Positions 16,092 to 24,698 of a DNA stretch of 64,000 bases are shown piece after piece (positions within the stretch are counted from its first letter, which is position 1; the number at the start of each line of letters is the position of its first letter). The DNA is from JAGRKR01 sp041397725 (GTDB lineage Bacteria > Pseudomonadota > Alphaproteobacteria > Rhizobiales > Hyphomicrobiaceae), in the NCBI GenBank assembly GCA_041397725.1, contig JAWKVZ010000007.1, forward strand, positions 195,417 through 259,416, given 5' to 3'. The notes under the pieces were generated by a model. It saw nothing but the letters and a program-made list of their open reading frames with translations. It did not search any database and was not told the origin of the DNA. Both the position numbers and the translations under genes were made by a program.

Positions 16092-16964
16092 ATGACCGAT
16101 CAACCGATACCATTTCGCAAGATGAACGGCCTCGGCAACGATTTTGTCGTTCTCGACGCGCGCCGGCGCGCCATTGCCGTCGATGCGAAGCGGGCGCAGA
16201 TCCTGGCGGATCGGCAGACCGGCATCGGCTGTGACCAGGTGATCCTGCTCGAGCCGTCGAGCCGTGCCGCGGTCTTCATGCGCATTCTCAATGCCGACGG
16301 CTCGGAAGTCGCGGCCTGTGGCAACGCCACGCGCTGCGTCGCGCGCATCCTCGCCGAGGAAGGCGGATTGCGGATGGTGCGTATCGAGACGAAGGCTGGC
16401 TTGCTCGAGGCCCGCATCGGGGAGGGCGGCGTCGTCACCGTCGACATGGGGCGCCCGAGGCTGCGCTGGGACGAGATCCCGCTCGCGGAGCCCTTTCACG
16501 ACACCCGCCGCATCGAGCTTCAGGTCGGCCCCATCGACGCGCCGATCCTGCACTCCCCCTCCGTGGTGAGCATGGGCAACCCGCACTGCATCTTCTGGGT
16601 GGAGGACGTGTCCGGCTACGATCTCGCCCGCATCGGCCCGATGCTCGAGCATCATCCGATGTTTCCGGAGCGCGCCAATATCTCGCTGGCGCACGTCGTC
16701 TCGCGCGGGGAGATCCGCCTTCGCGTCTGGGAGCGGGGCGCCGGCCTGACGACCGCCTGCGGCACGGCGGCTTGCGCGGTGGCGGTGGCGGCCGCCCGGC
16801 TCGACCTGACCGACCGGCGCGTGACGGTCGTGTTGCCCGGCGGGCCGCTCGACATCGAGTGGACACTCGAGGATCGGGTTCTGATGACCGGGGCGACGAC
16901 CATGGAATTCGAGGGACTGCTCGACCCAGAGACCTTTCAGAGGCTGGCGATCCACGGGGCCTGA
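16092..16964 (+). CDS. dapF: Diaminopimelate epimerase
   Basis: Converts LL- to meso-diaminopimelate in lysine and peptidoglycan synthesis without a cofactor, using two cysteines as acid/base pair. 290 residues from the ATG at 16092, which gives the typical N-terminus with KMNGLGNDFVVLD. The two catalytic cysteines are in ACGNATRCVA (about residue 76) and TTACGTAACAV (about residue 221). The frame extends upstream to 16050, but that would add an untypical leader. In many alphaproteobacteria dapF, mtaB and ftsY are consecutive, as here, though a 320-nt spacer follows. Confidence 0.96.
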   Translation: MTDQPIPFRKMNGLGNDFVVLDARRRAIAVDAKRAQILADRQTGIGCDQVILLEPSSRAAVFMRILNADGSEVAACGNATRCVARILAEEGGLRMVRIETKAGLLEARIGEGGVVTVDMGRPRLRWDEIPLAEPFHDTRRIELQVGPIDAPILHSPSVVSMGNPHCIFWVEDVSGYDLARIGPMLEHHPMFPERANISLAHVVSRGEIRLRVWERGAGLTTACGTAACAVAVAAARLDLTDRRVTVVLPGGPLDIEWTLEDRVLMTGATTMEFEGLLDPETFQRLAIHGA

Positions 16965-17284
16965 GGTCTTGAAACCGGCGCATTCGCGTCCCCATGTCCT
17001 GGCCACGATCACACTGGTATCGGCAGTCAAAGCGAGCTAGGAAGGGGTGGTGGCGTCCAGCCTGCGCGCTGCTTCATGTTCAATTGATTGCAGGGACTGT
17101 CAGGAGCGCCGAAATATACTCGCGATATCAGGAATATAGGACCAGTCATTGTTCAGGCTCGGCCGCTTGCCGCGACGGCGCGCAGACCAAGGGCCTGGAT
17201 ATCGAGTCGACCGCTCCAGCTCGTCTTGCTTGATCGGTCACCACCTGAGCCCCAGCGGCCGCGCCGGCCGTCTTCCAGTCGAGC
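16965..17284. other. Spacer between dapF and mtaB, no gene seen
   Basis: 320 bases with a moderately AT-rich centre (about 17078-17150, containing several ATAT-type steps). No frame with a plausible ribosome-binding site and no RNA structure recognised. It may carry the mtaB-ftsY promoter. Confidence 0.4.
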
Positions 17285-18553
17285 ATGCCCGAGCCCGAGA
17301 TCATCACACTGGGTTGTCGTCTCAACGCCTACGAATCCGAGGTGATGCGCAGCCATGCCGTCGCCGCCGGGCTCGAGGACGCGGTGATCGTCAACACCTG
17401 CGCGGTCACCCGCGAGGCGGTGCGGCAGGCCATGCAGACCATCCGCAAGGCTCGTCGCGAGCGCCCGCATGCGCGCATCGTCGTCACCGGCTGCGCGGCT
17501 CAGATCGAGCCTGGACTGTTCGGAGCCATGCCCGAGGTCGACCATGTCGTCGGCAACGCGGAGAAGCTCGAGGCCCGCACCTTCAAGGGGCTCTCGACAG
17601 CCGACAGCCCGCGCGTGCTCGTCGACGACATCATGTCCGTGCGCGAGACGGCGGGACATCTGATCCAGGGCTTCGGTGGGCGCGCCCGCGCCTATGTGCA
17701 GGTTCAGAACGGCTGCGATCATCGCTGCACCTTCTGCATTATCCCTTTTGGCCGCGGGCCGTCCCGGTCTGTGCCGGCAGGCGAGGTGGTGGCGCAGGTT
17801 CGCCGCCTGGTCGAAGGCGGCACCCGCGAGGTCGTGCTCACGGGTGTCGATATCACCTCCTACGGCAGCGACCTGCCGGGCGCGCTGCGCCTTGGTGGCC
17901 TGGTCCGCAAGATCCTGGCGCACGTGCCCGAGCTTGAACGCCTGCGTTTGTCGTCCATCGACCAGATGGAGGCCGATGCGGACCTGCTTCTGGCGTTGCG
18001 CGAGGAGCCGCGGCTCATGCCGCACCTGCATCTGTCCCTGCAGGCCGGTCACGACATGATTCTGAAGCGCATGAAGCGCCGCCATTCGCGCGCCGACGCC
18101 GTGGCCTTCTGCGAGAAGGCGCGTGAGCTGCGGCCCGACATCGTCTTCGGCGCCGATCTCATCGCGGGCTTTCCGACCGAGACCGAGGAAATGTTCGAAG
18201 CGTCGGAGGCCTTGATCGACGATTGCGGTCTCACGCACCTCCACGTTTTCCCGTTCTCGCCGCGCCAGGGCACACCGGCAGCGCGCATGCCGCAGGTCGC
18301 CGGCCCGGTCATCAAGGAGCGTGCGGCGCGTCTTCGCGAGGCCGGACGCCGGGCGCTGGACAGGCGGCTTTCGGCCGAGGTCGGACGGCGCGTCGAGGTT
18401 CTCGTCGAGCGGCCGGAACGTGGGCACACTCCACAGTTCTTCGAGGCGAGCCTCGAGTCCGGTCGGGACGGCGACCACTGGCCGGCCGGCAGCTTGATCG
18501 CAGCGTCCGTGGTTGCGCACGACGGTCGCATGCTTCTGTGCAAGGCGGGCTGA
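17285..18553 (+). CDS. mtaB: tRNA N6-threonylcarbamoyladenosine(37) methylthiotransferase
   Basis: Radical-SAM enzyme that adds a methylthio group to t6A37 in tRNAs reading ANN codons. 422 residues: N-terminal UPF0004 domain with LGCRLNAYES and the further cysteines in NTCAV and VTGCAAQ, a radical-SAM core with the CxxxCxxC cluster site in NGCDHRCTFCIIPFGRG (about residues 145-158), and a C-terminal TRAM-like region (RVEVLVE onward). It starts MPEPEIITLGC. The TGA at 18551-18553 directly abuts the ftsY ATG, showing translational coupling. Confidence 0.94.
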   Translation: MPEPEIITLGCRLNAYESEVMRSHAVAAGLEDAVIVNTCAVTREAVRQAMQTIRKARRERPHARIVVTGCAAQIEPGLFGAMPEVDHVVGNAEKLEARTFKGLSTADSPRVLVDDIMSVRETAGHLIQGFGGRARAYVQVQNGCDHRCTFCIIPFGRGPSRSVPAGEVVAQVRRLVEGGTREVVLTGVDITSYGSDLPGALRLGGLVRKILAHVPELERLRLSSIDQMEADADLLLALREEPRLMPHLHLSLQAGHDMILKRMKRRHSRADAVAFCEKARELRPDIVFGADLIAGFPTETEEMFEASEALIDDCGLTHLHVFPFSPRQGTPAARMPQVAGPVIKERAARLREAGRRALDRRLSAEVGRRVEVLVERPERGHTPQFFEASLESGRDGDHWPAGSLIAASVVAHDGRMLLCKAG

Positions 18554-19693
18554 ATGAGCAACGACCCTAAGCCATCGCGGGGCTTCTTTTCCGGCCTGTT
18601 CGGGCGGCGCAGCGAGCCGAGCGCCCCCGAGCCGGCCGCCCCGGCGGAGCAGCCGGCAACGGTCGCCGACGAAGCCGCCGGTGTGGGCGCCGGTGCCAGC
18701 GGCGAGGCCATTGCCGACGCGTCTTCCGGTGACGCCGCTCCCCTCGCTCCTGCGCCGGCCGCTGCCGAGCCGCCCGCCAAGGTCGGCTGGTTCCAGCGGC
18801 TGAAGTCGGGCCTTGCCAAGACCTCTTCGCGCCTCACCGAGGGCATCACGTCCGTCTTCACGAAGCGCAAGCTGGACGATGACACGCTGGGCGAGCTCGA
18901 GGATCTGCTCATCCAGGCCGATCTTGGCGTCGAGACCGCCATGCGTATCACGGAGGCGCTGGCCAAGGGCCGCTACGGCAAGAGTGTGACGCCGGAAGAG
19001 GTGCGCACCATCCTCGCGAGCGAGGTCGAAAAGACACTCGCCCCGATTGCCAAGCCCCTTGTGTTCGAGCCGAGCCGGCGTCCGCACGTCGTGCTGTTCG
19101 TCGGCGTCAACGGCACGGGCAAGACGACCACCATCGGCAAGTTCGCCCGACAGCTGACCAGCCAGGGCAAGCGCGTGATGCTGGCGGCCGGCGATACGTT
19201 CCGTGCCGCCGCCATCGATCAGCTCAAGGTCTGGGGCGAGCGCACCGGCGCCACCGTCATCGCCCGCGACGTGGGGGCCGATGCGGCAGGGCTGGCCTTC
19301 GATGCGCTCAGTCAGGCCAAGGCGGAAGGCTACGACGTATTGCTGATCGACACGGCCGGCCGCTTGCAGAACAAGCAGGGGCTGATGGAAGAGCTGGAGA
19401 AGGTCGTGCGCGTCATCCGGAAGCTCGAGCCCGAGGCGCCGCACGACGTGCTGCTGGTGCTGGACGCGACCACCGGCCAGAATGCGCTCAATCAGGTCGA
19501 GGTTTTCCAAGAGCGAGCCGGCGTTTCCGGCCTGATCATGACGAAGCTCGATGGTACTGCGCGTGGCGGCATACTTGTGGCAATCGCGGCACGCTTCGGG
19601 CTGCCGGTACATGCTATCGGCGTTGGAGAGAGTGCAGAGGATCTGCAACCTTTCGACGCTGGCGAGTTCGCGCGTGCGATAGCACTTGCCTAA
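18554..19693 (+). CDS. ftsY: Signal recognition particle receptor FtsY
   Basis: GTPase that docks SRP-ribosome complexes at the membrane. 379 residues. The N-terminus holds a short amphipathic motif (GFFSGLFGRR) and an Ala/Pro-rich acidic A-domain (about 15-80), then the helical N domain and the G domain. GTPase motifs: G1 GVNGTGKTTTIGKFA, DTFRAAAIDQL, G3 DTAGRLQNK, G4 TKLDGTARGG. The stop is followed by the ispZ-like pair, the usual alphaproteobacterial neighbour. Confidence 0.97.
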   Translation: MSNDPKPSRGFFSGLFGRRSEPSAPEPAAPAEQPATVADEAAGVGAGASGEAIADASSGDAAPLAPAPAAAEPPAKVGWFQRLKSGLAKTSSRLTEGITSVFTKRKLDDDTLGELEDLLIQADLGVETAMRITEALAKGRYGKSVTPEEVRTILASEVEKTLAPIAKPLVFEPSRRPHVVLFVGVNGTGKTTTIGKFARQLTSQGKRVMLAAGDTFRAAAIDQLKVWGERTGATVIARDVGADAAGLAFDALSQAKAEGYDVLLIDTAGRLQNKQGLMEELEKVVRVIRKLEPEAPHDVLLVLDATTGQNALNQVEVFQERAGVSGLIMTKLDGTARGGILVAIAARFGLPVHAIGVGESAEDLQPFDAGEFARAIALA

Positions 19694-19780
19694 CTGCGAA
19701 GTGGCAACCACTTTGCGGCATAATGACGGGCAGGTTGGGGCCCATAAGAAACTGGCGAACTGGAGCAAGGTAGAACGAGC

Positions 19781-20443
19781 ATGACGTGGCTGAGACGGCA
19801 CTATCCGTTCAATGCCGAGCAGACCGTGAACATCATGAGCGAGTTCGGACCGCTCGTAACGATGTTCATCGTCAATGCGATCTACGGCATCGACGCCGGC
19901 ACGTGGGCGCTGATCGTGACCACCGTGATGGCCATCATCGTGATGCGCATCGTGTTGCGCCGGCTGCCGGTCTTTCCGCTCATCGCCAGTAGCGTAACCG
20001 TCACCTTCGGGACGCTCACGCTCGTCACCGGCGACCCCATGTGGGTCCAGATCAAGGTGACGATCTTCAATATGCTGTTCGCCTTGTTCCTGTTCGGCGG
20101 CCTCTGGTTGGGTCGGAATTTCTTCAAGTACGTGTTCGACAAGACCTTCCATTACACGCAGGAGGGCTGGGACAAGTTCACCTGGAACTTCGCCTGGTTC
20201 TTCGTCTTCACGGCCGTCATCAACGAGGCCGTCCGCGTCGGCTTCGCGCAAGGGATCTACGACGTTCTCGGCTACCAGCTCGATGGCGTGGGCATATGGA
20301 TTCTCTTCAAGATCCTGATCGTGATGCCGGCGGCCGGTCTGTTCGGCTGGTGGCAGACCAAGCTCATGCACAAGTACAGGCTGCCCGATCCGGACCCCGT
20401 GCTCGTGAAGAGCAGCACCGGTGAGGCGGGCAGCAAGGCCTAG
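19781..20443 (+). CDS. ispZ: Septation protein A / IspZ-like membrane protein, copy 1
   Basis: 220-residue polytopic inner-membrane protein with about five to six TM helices. IspZ-family marks: EFGPLVTMFIVNAIYGI at the first helix, then GTLTLVTGDPMWVQIKVTI, the central FHYTQEGWDKFTWNFAWFF region, and an NEAVR motif after it. Involved in septation and cell-envelope integrity in enterics; mechanism unclear. Directly after ftsY and 5 nt before a second, divergent copy. A 20-residue hydrophilic C-tail follows the last helix. Confidence 0.88.
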   Translation: MTWLRRHYPFNAEQTVNIMSEFGPLVTMFIVNAIYGIDAGTWALIVTTVMAIIVMRIVLRRLPVFPLIASSVTVTFGTLTLVTGDPMWVQIKVTIFNMLFALFLFGGLWLGRNFFKYVFDKTFHYTQEGWDKFTWNFAWFFVFTAVINEAVRVGFAQGIYDVLGYQLDGVGIWILFKILIVMPAAGLFGWWQTKLMHKYRLPDPDPVLVKSSTGEAGSKA

Positions 20444-20448
20444 GCGTC

Positions 20449-21066
20449 ATGACCGAGCCCGCCGAGCGCGAGGAGATCGACCGGACCCAGATGCTCAAGC
20501 TCGGGCTGGAGGTCGCGCCTGTCGTCGTATTCTTCCTCGTGAATTTCCGCTGGGGCCTGATGACGGGAACCGCGGTCTTCATGGTGGCGACGATCATCTC
20601 GCTGATCGCCTCGCGGGTGCTGCTCAAGCACATCCCGCTCATGCCCCTGGTCACGGGGGTGTTCGTGATCGGCTTCGGTGCGCTGACACTCGCCCTCGAC
20701 GACGAGACCTTCATCAAGGTCAAGCCGACGATCGTGAACGGTCTGTTCGCGGCGATCCTGCTGGTCGGGCTGGCGTTCAAGCAGTCGTTCCTGAAGTTGC
20801 TGCTTGGACCGGTGTTTCGCCTGAGCGAGGAAGGCTGGCGGCTGCTGACGCTGCGCTGGGGCTTGTTTTTCATCGTGCTTGCCGTCCTGAACGAGATCGT
20901 CTGGCGCAACGCCTCGAACGGGTTCTGGATCTCCTTTAAGATCTGGGGCGTGATGCCGCTGACCTTCGCATTCGCCATGGCGCAGCTCGGGCTGCTCCGC
21001 CGGCACGGTCTCGAGCCGGCGGAGCCCGAATCCGGGCCGTCTGGCGGCGGCACCCTGCCGCCATGA
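20449..21066 (+). CDS. Septation protein A / IspZ-like membrane protein, copy 2
   Basis: 205 residues, same topology and landmarks as the preceding gene: KLGLEVAPVVVFFLVNFRWG at helix 1, LALDDETFIKVKPTIVNGL, FRLSEEGWRLLTLRWGLFF, then VLNEIVWR. Clearly a paralogue, but only partly identical. The ATG at 20449 lies 5 nt after the copy-1 stop, so the two are co-translated. The tail is Gly/Pro/Glu-rich. The tandem pair may form a hetero-oligomer or have divided roles (inference). Confidence 0.85.
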   Translation: MTEPAEREEIDRTQMLKLGLEVAPVVVFFLVNFRWGLMTGTAVFMVATIISLIASRVLLKHIPLMPLVTGVFVIGFGALTLALDDETFIKVKPTIVNGLFAAILLVGLAFKQSFLKLLLGPVFRLSEEGWRLLTLRWGLFFIVLAVLNEIVWRNASNGFWISFKIWGVMPLTFAFAMAQLGLLRRHGLEPAEPESGPSGGGTLPP

Positions 21067-21171
21067 AGGTGCGCGCGAACGCGTCTCGCGACCTGCTTCG
21101 CGACGACGCATCGCGGGCACCGACGCACGTTGGATTTGCCGCCTCGCCGTAGAGTCGCTATCTCAGGTCTC

Positions 21172-21972
21172 ATGCAGACGCTGACGCAACGCCTCGCCAA
21201 TCCGACCCGCTTCATGGCTTTGTCGGGCGCCATCTTGCCCTGGCTCGCCTTGATCGCGACCGCGGTGACCATCACCGGCCTCGTCATGGGGTTTCGCGCC
21301 CCGCCCGATTATCAGCAGGGCGAGACGGTGCGGATCATGTTCATCCATGTCCCCGCGGCCTGGCTGGCCATGATGGGCTATGCGTTCGTGGCCATGTCGA
21401 GCTTCGGTCTGCTGGTCTTTCGCCATCCCCTGGCCGACGTCTCCGCGAAAGCAGCGGCTCCGATCGGGGCGGCCTTCACGTTCATCGCGCTGGTCACCGG
21501 CTCGCTCTGGGGCAAGCCCATGTGGGGCACGTACTGGGTCTGGGATGCGCGGCTGACCTCCGTCCTGATCCTGTTCTTCCTTTACCTCGGCCTGATCGCG
21601 CTGCGGGCCTCTGTCGACGACGAGGCGCTGGGCGCCAAGCTGGTTGCGGTGCTGGCGCTGGTCGGGGTGACGATCCTGCCGTTCATCAAGATCTCGGTCG
21701 AGGGGCTGAGCATCCCGAGCCTCGGCATCAATATTCCCGGCTGGAACACGCTTCACCAGCCGTCGAGCGTCCTGCGCGTCGGGGGCCCGAAGATCCACTC
21801 CTCAATCCTCGTTCCGCTGCTCGTCTCGGCCGTGGGCTTTACGCTGCTGTTCGTGACGCTGCATCTCAAAGGCATGCGCAACGAGATCCTGCGTCGGCGC
21901 CTCGTGGCGCTGAGGCTGACCGAAGTCGAGCGCGTCAGGCGGCGTGAAATCGAAGGCGCGGGGCAGGCATGA
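21172..21972 (+). CDS. ccmC: Heme exporter / cytochrome c maturation protein CcmC
   Basis: Inner-membrane heme-handling protein that loads heme onto CcmE. 266 residues from the ATG at 21172 (14 residues shorter than the longest frame). Six TM helices, with the periplasmic tryptophan-rich heme motif in WGKPMWGTYWVWDARLTS and two periplasmic histidines at about H58 (FIHVP) and in the NTLHQPSS loop. The last bases overlap ccmD by 4 nt. ccmA, ccmB, ccmE, ccmF and ccmH are not in the window. Confidence 0.96.
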   Translation: MQTLTQRLANPTRFMALSGAILPWLALIATAVTITGLVMGFRAPPDYQQGETVRIMFIHVPAAWLAMMGYAFVAMSSFGLLVFRHPLADVSAKAAAPIGAAFTFIALVTGSLWGKPMWGTYWVWDARLTSVLILFFLYLGLIALRASVDDEALGAKLVAVLALVGVTILPFIKISVEGLSIPSLGINIPGWNTLHQPSSVLRVGGPKIHSSILVPLLVSAVGFTLLFVTLHLKGMRNEILRRRLVALRLTEVERVRRREIEGAGQA

Positions 21973-22178
21973 TCGATCTCGGCCCGCACACCCGCTTCAT
22001 CGTGGTCGCCTACGTTCTCGCCGCCGCCGTCCTGGCGGCCCTGATCGTCTGGCTCTATGCCGATGGCCGCCGCCTGGCGGCGCGTCTCAAGGAGCTGGAC
22101 GAGCGTGGTGTCAAGCGACGGTCGGCCACGCGCGGCGGGCAGACCCCATCCGGCGCAGGCGGTTCGAATGCAGCCTGA
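21969..22178 (+). CDS. ccmD: Heme exporter protein CcmD
   Basis: 69 residues with a single TM helix (about 10-29: FIVVAYVLAAAVLAALIVWL) and a basic cytoplasmic tail, as expected for CcmD, which holds the CcmABC complex and CcmE together. ATGA overlap with ccmC; its 3' end overlaps the ccmG start by 11 nt. The call rests on position and topology. Confidence 0.9.
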   Translation: MIDLGPHTRFIVVAYVLAAAVLAALIVWLYADGRRLAARLKELDERGVKRRSATRGGQTPSGAGGSNAA

Positions 22179-22755
22179 GGCGTCCACCCCCGCCAAGCGC
22201 GCGAGCTGGCTGCGGTTCGCGCCACTCGCCATCTTCGCGGCTATCGCGGCGCTATTCGGCTACGCGCTGCAGACGGGCGATCCCTCGAAGCTGCCGTCCG
22301 CCATTATCGGCCGTCCGGTTCCCGCGTTCGTGCTGCCGCCGGTCGATGGACTCGTCGAGGTCGGGCGCAAGGTGCCCGGCTTGAAGACGGAGGATCTTGC
22401 GAAAGGCAAGGTCACCATCGTGAACTTCTGGGCCTCGTGGTGCATTCCCTGCCACCAGGAGCATCCCCTGCTGTTGCAGTTGAAGGCGGCCGGTACGGCA
22501 GAGCTGGTCGGCATCAACTACAAGGATCAATCCGTCAATGCCCGGCGCTTTCTCGGACGCTATGGCAATCCCTTCAGCGCCATCGGTGCGGACGAGAGCG
22601 GCCGCGTGGCGATCGAGTGGGGCGTCTACGGGATGCCGGAGACCTTTGTGGTCGACAAGAAGGGGCGCGTCGTCTTCAAGCACGTGGGACCTCTGACGGA
22701 GGCCACGCTCAAGGCGCGCCTCATGCCCGCCGTGCTGAAGGCTCTCGCCGACTGA
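22168..22755 (+). CDS. ccmG: Thiol:disulfide interchange protein CcmG/DsbE
   Basis: Periplasmic membrane-anchored thioredoxin that reduces apocytochrome c CxxCH cysteines. 195 residues from the ATG at 22168: N-terminal anchor helix (about 18-36), then a thioredoxin-like fold with active site WASWCIPCHQEHP (about C93/C96) and the cis-proline in GVYGMPETFVVD. The overlapping start shows operon coupling with ccmCD. Confidence 0.95.
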   Translation: MQPEASTPAKRASWLRFAPLAIFAAIAALFGYALQTGDPSKLPSAIIGRPVPAFVLPPVDGLVEVGRKVPGLKTEDLAKGKVTIVNFWASWCIPCHQEHPLLLQLKAAGTAELVGINYKDQSVNARRFLGRYGNPFSAIGADESGRVAIEWGVYGMPETFVVDKKGRVVFKHVGPLTEATLKARLMPAVLKALAD

Positions 22756-22776
22756 GGGGTAGCGAAGGCCGCCGCC

Positions 22777-23571
22777 TCAGATGCGCCAACCCGAATGTAT
22801 GGCCGCGATCCCGCCGGTCAGGTTGCGCCACGTCACCCTGGCGAAGCCCGCCTCCTCGAGCATCCGCCCGAACGTCCGCTGGTCCGGGAACCGGCGGATG
22901 CTCTCGACGAGATACTGGTAGGGTTCGGCCGCCCCCGCGGCGAGTTGGCCGAGCCGGGGAATGACCTGGAAGGAATGGAAGTCGTAGACCTTGTCGAGCA
23001 GCGGCACCTCGCAGGTCGAGAACTCCAGGCAGAGGAAGCGCCCGCCTGGTCGCAGCACGCGATAGGCCTCGCGCAGCGCCGCGTCGATGTGCGTGACGTT
23101 GCGAATGCCGAACGCGATGGTGCAGGCGTCGAAGGCGCCGGCACGGAACGGCAGGGCCTCAGCGTTGCCCTGGCTCAGGCGGATGCGGTCGGCGAGGCCG
23201 GCCTTCACCACGCGCCGATGGCCGACGGCAAGCATCTCGCCGCTGATGTCGCAGATGACCGCCTCGACGTTGGGACCCGCTGCGCCGACGCATCGCATGG
23301 CGACGTCGCCGGTGCCGCCGGCCACGTCGAGAAGCCGAAACGCTGCCGGCCCCTTTGGTGGCGCCAGCCAGTTGATCAGATCGTCCTTCCACAGGCGGTG
23401 CAGGCCGCCGGACATGAGATCGTTCATCAGGTCATAGCGCTCCGCGACGTTCGAAAACACCGCGTTCACCATGCCCTGGCGCTCGGATTCCGCCACGTCG
23501 CGGAAGCCGAACGTCACTCGTTCCTGCCGGGAGCGCGTGCGTCCCGTTTGCTCGTCGGTCGTCCTGCTCAT
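22777..23571 (-). CDS. ubiE: Ubiquinone/menaquinone C-methyltransferase UbiE
   Basis: SAM-dependent C-methylation of the quinone ring. 264 residues. Family signatures: VFSNVAERYDLMNDLMSGG near residue 40, SAM motif LLDVAGGTGDVAM, FGIRNVTHID, and the C-terminal NLTGGIAAIHSGWRI. Divergent from mutM (88 nt between starts), as in many Rhizobiales. In those genomes ubiB often follows ubiE; here ubiB lies 8 kb away on the other strand. Convergent with ccmG, 21 nt between stops. Confidence 0.96.
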   Translation of the reverse strand: MSRTTDEQTGRTRSRQERVTFGFRDVAESERQGMVNAVFSNVAERYDLMNDLMSGGLHRLWKDDLINWLAPPKGPAAFRLLDVAGGTGDVAMRCVGAAGPNVEAVICDISGEMLAVGHRRVVKAGLADRIRLSQGNAEALPFRAGAFDACTIAFGIRNVTHIDAALREAYRVLRPGGRFLCLEFSTCEVPLLDKVYDFHSFQVIPRLGQLAAGAAEPYQYLVESIRRFPDQRTFGRMLEEAGFARVTWRNLTGGIAAIHSGWRI

Positions 23572-23659
23572 ATCTCGAGAATAGCCTGTCCGGCGGGTTG
23601 GAGCTATGCTTTCGGCTTTCGTGGTTCGGCAGGCTGCGCCGGGAATTGGAAGCGAGACA

Positions 23660-24547
23660 ATGCCCGAGTTGCCAGAGGTCGAGACGGTCCGGCGCGGCCT
23701 CGAGCCGGTGCTGGTGGGTCAGCGGCTCGTGCGTGTCGAGCAACGCCGTCCAAATCTGCGCTTTCCTTTGCCACCACGGTTCGTGGAGCGGCTGACGGGG
23801 CAGCGCATCGAGGCGCTCGAGCGGCGTGCCAAGTATATCCTGGCGCGGCTGTCGGCGGGTGAGGTACTGCTGGTTCATCTCGGCATGACCGGGCGCTTTG
23901 CGATTTCGGCCGCCGAAGGCGCCGCCCCGGAGCAGCCGGGCGCCTTCGTCCACGAGGCCGGCGGGCAGGCCGTCCATGATCATGTCGTGCTGCAGACCGA
24001 GGCCGGGGCTGTCGTCACATACAACGATGTGCGGCGCTTCGGATTCATGCTGTTGGCCCGGCAGGACGAGCTCGACCAACACCCCCTGCTTAATGGTCTT
24101 GGACCCGAGCCCTTGAGCGATGCCTTCGATGCGCGGTATATCGCCTCCGTCGCGCAGGGACGGGCCGTCGATCTGAAGGCATTCCTGATGGATCAGCGCG
24201 TGGTGGCGGGGCTTGGCAACATCTACGTGTCCGAGGCTTTGCACCGCGCCCGGCTCAGCCCCTTGCGCAAGGCGGCGACGCTGGCGTCGGCGCGTGGCAA
24301 GCCGACGGCCCGCGCCGCGAGACTGGAAGAGGCTATCCGGGAGGTTTTGGCCGATGCCATCGCGGCCGGCGGCTCGACGCTGCGGGACTACAAGAGGACG
24401 GACGGCTCGCTCGGGTACTTCCAGCACAATTTTCGCGTATATGGTCGCGATGGAGAACGGTGCGGACGCGGCGCATGCCGTGGCGTCATAGAGAAGCGGG
24501 TGCAAGCCGCTCGGTCGACGTACTTCTGTCGCCTGTGCCAGCGCTGA
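23660..24547 (+). CDS. mutM: Formamidopyrimidine-DNA glycosylase
   Basis: Removes 8-oxoguanine and FaPy lesions and cleaves the abasic site. 295 residues from the ATG at 23660, which gives the obligatory MPELPEVETV N-terminus with catalytic Pro2 and Glu3; the frame reads 18 codons further upstream without use. Lys in the RAKYI segment, the H2TH region with LGNIYVSEALHRA, and a C-terminal zinc finger, C-x4-C then CRLC (the C-x4-C spacing is common in alphaproteobacteria). Confidence 0.97.
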   Translation: MPELPEVETVRRGLEPVLVGQRLVRVEQRRPNLRFPLPPRFVERLTGQRIEALERRAKYILARLSAGEVLLVHLGMTGRFAISAAEGAAPEQPGAFVHEAGGQAVHDHVVLQTEAGAVVTYNDVRRFGFMLLARQDELDQHPLLNGLGPEPLSDAFDARYIASVAQGRAVDLKAFLMDQRVVAGLGNIYVSEALHRARLSPLRKAATLASARGKPTARAARLEEAIREVLADAIAAGGSTLRDYKRTDGSLGYFQHNFRVYGRDGERCGRGACRGVIEKRVQAARSTYFCRLCQR

Positions 24548-24698
24548 GGCGAATGGCGCGGGTGACCGCCCGGCGGCTGCTTGGGCAATCGGCTCGGGCG
24601 CGGAGTGGATCAGGGTTGCCATCGGGCCGTGAGGCCATGGTGGTGAATGACGCCCGGCGAGGCTTGGCCCGTCGGGCAGGATATCGAGGAACGAATAC

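Noticed and set aside
16965..17284. tRNA or small RNA between dapF and mtaB
   Set aside because: No cloverleaf, T-loop or terminator recognisable by eye.
17153..20371. 1072-codon minus-strand frame
   Set aside because: Antisense of mtaB, ftsY and ispZ copy 1; no recognisable domain.
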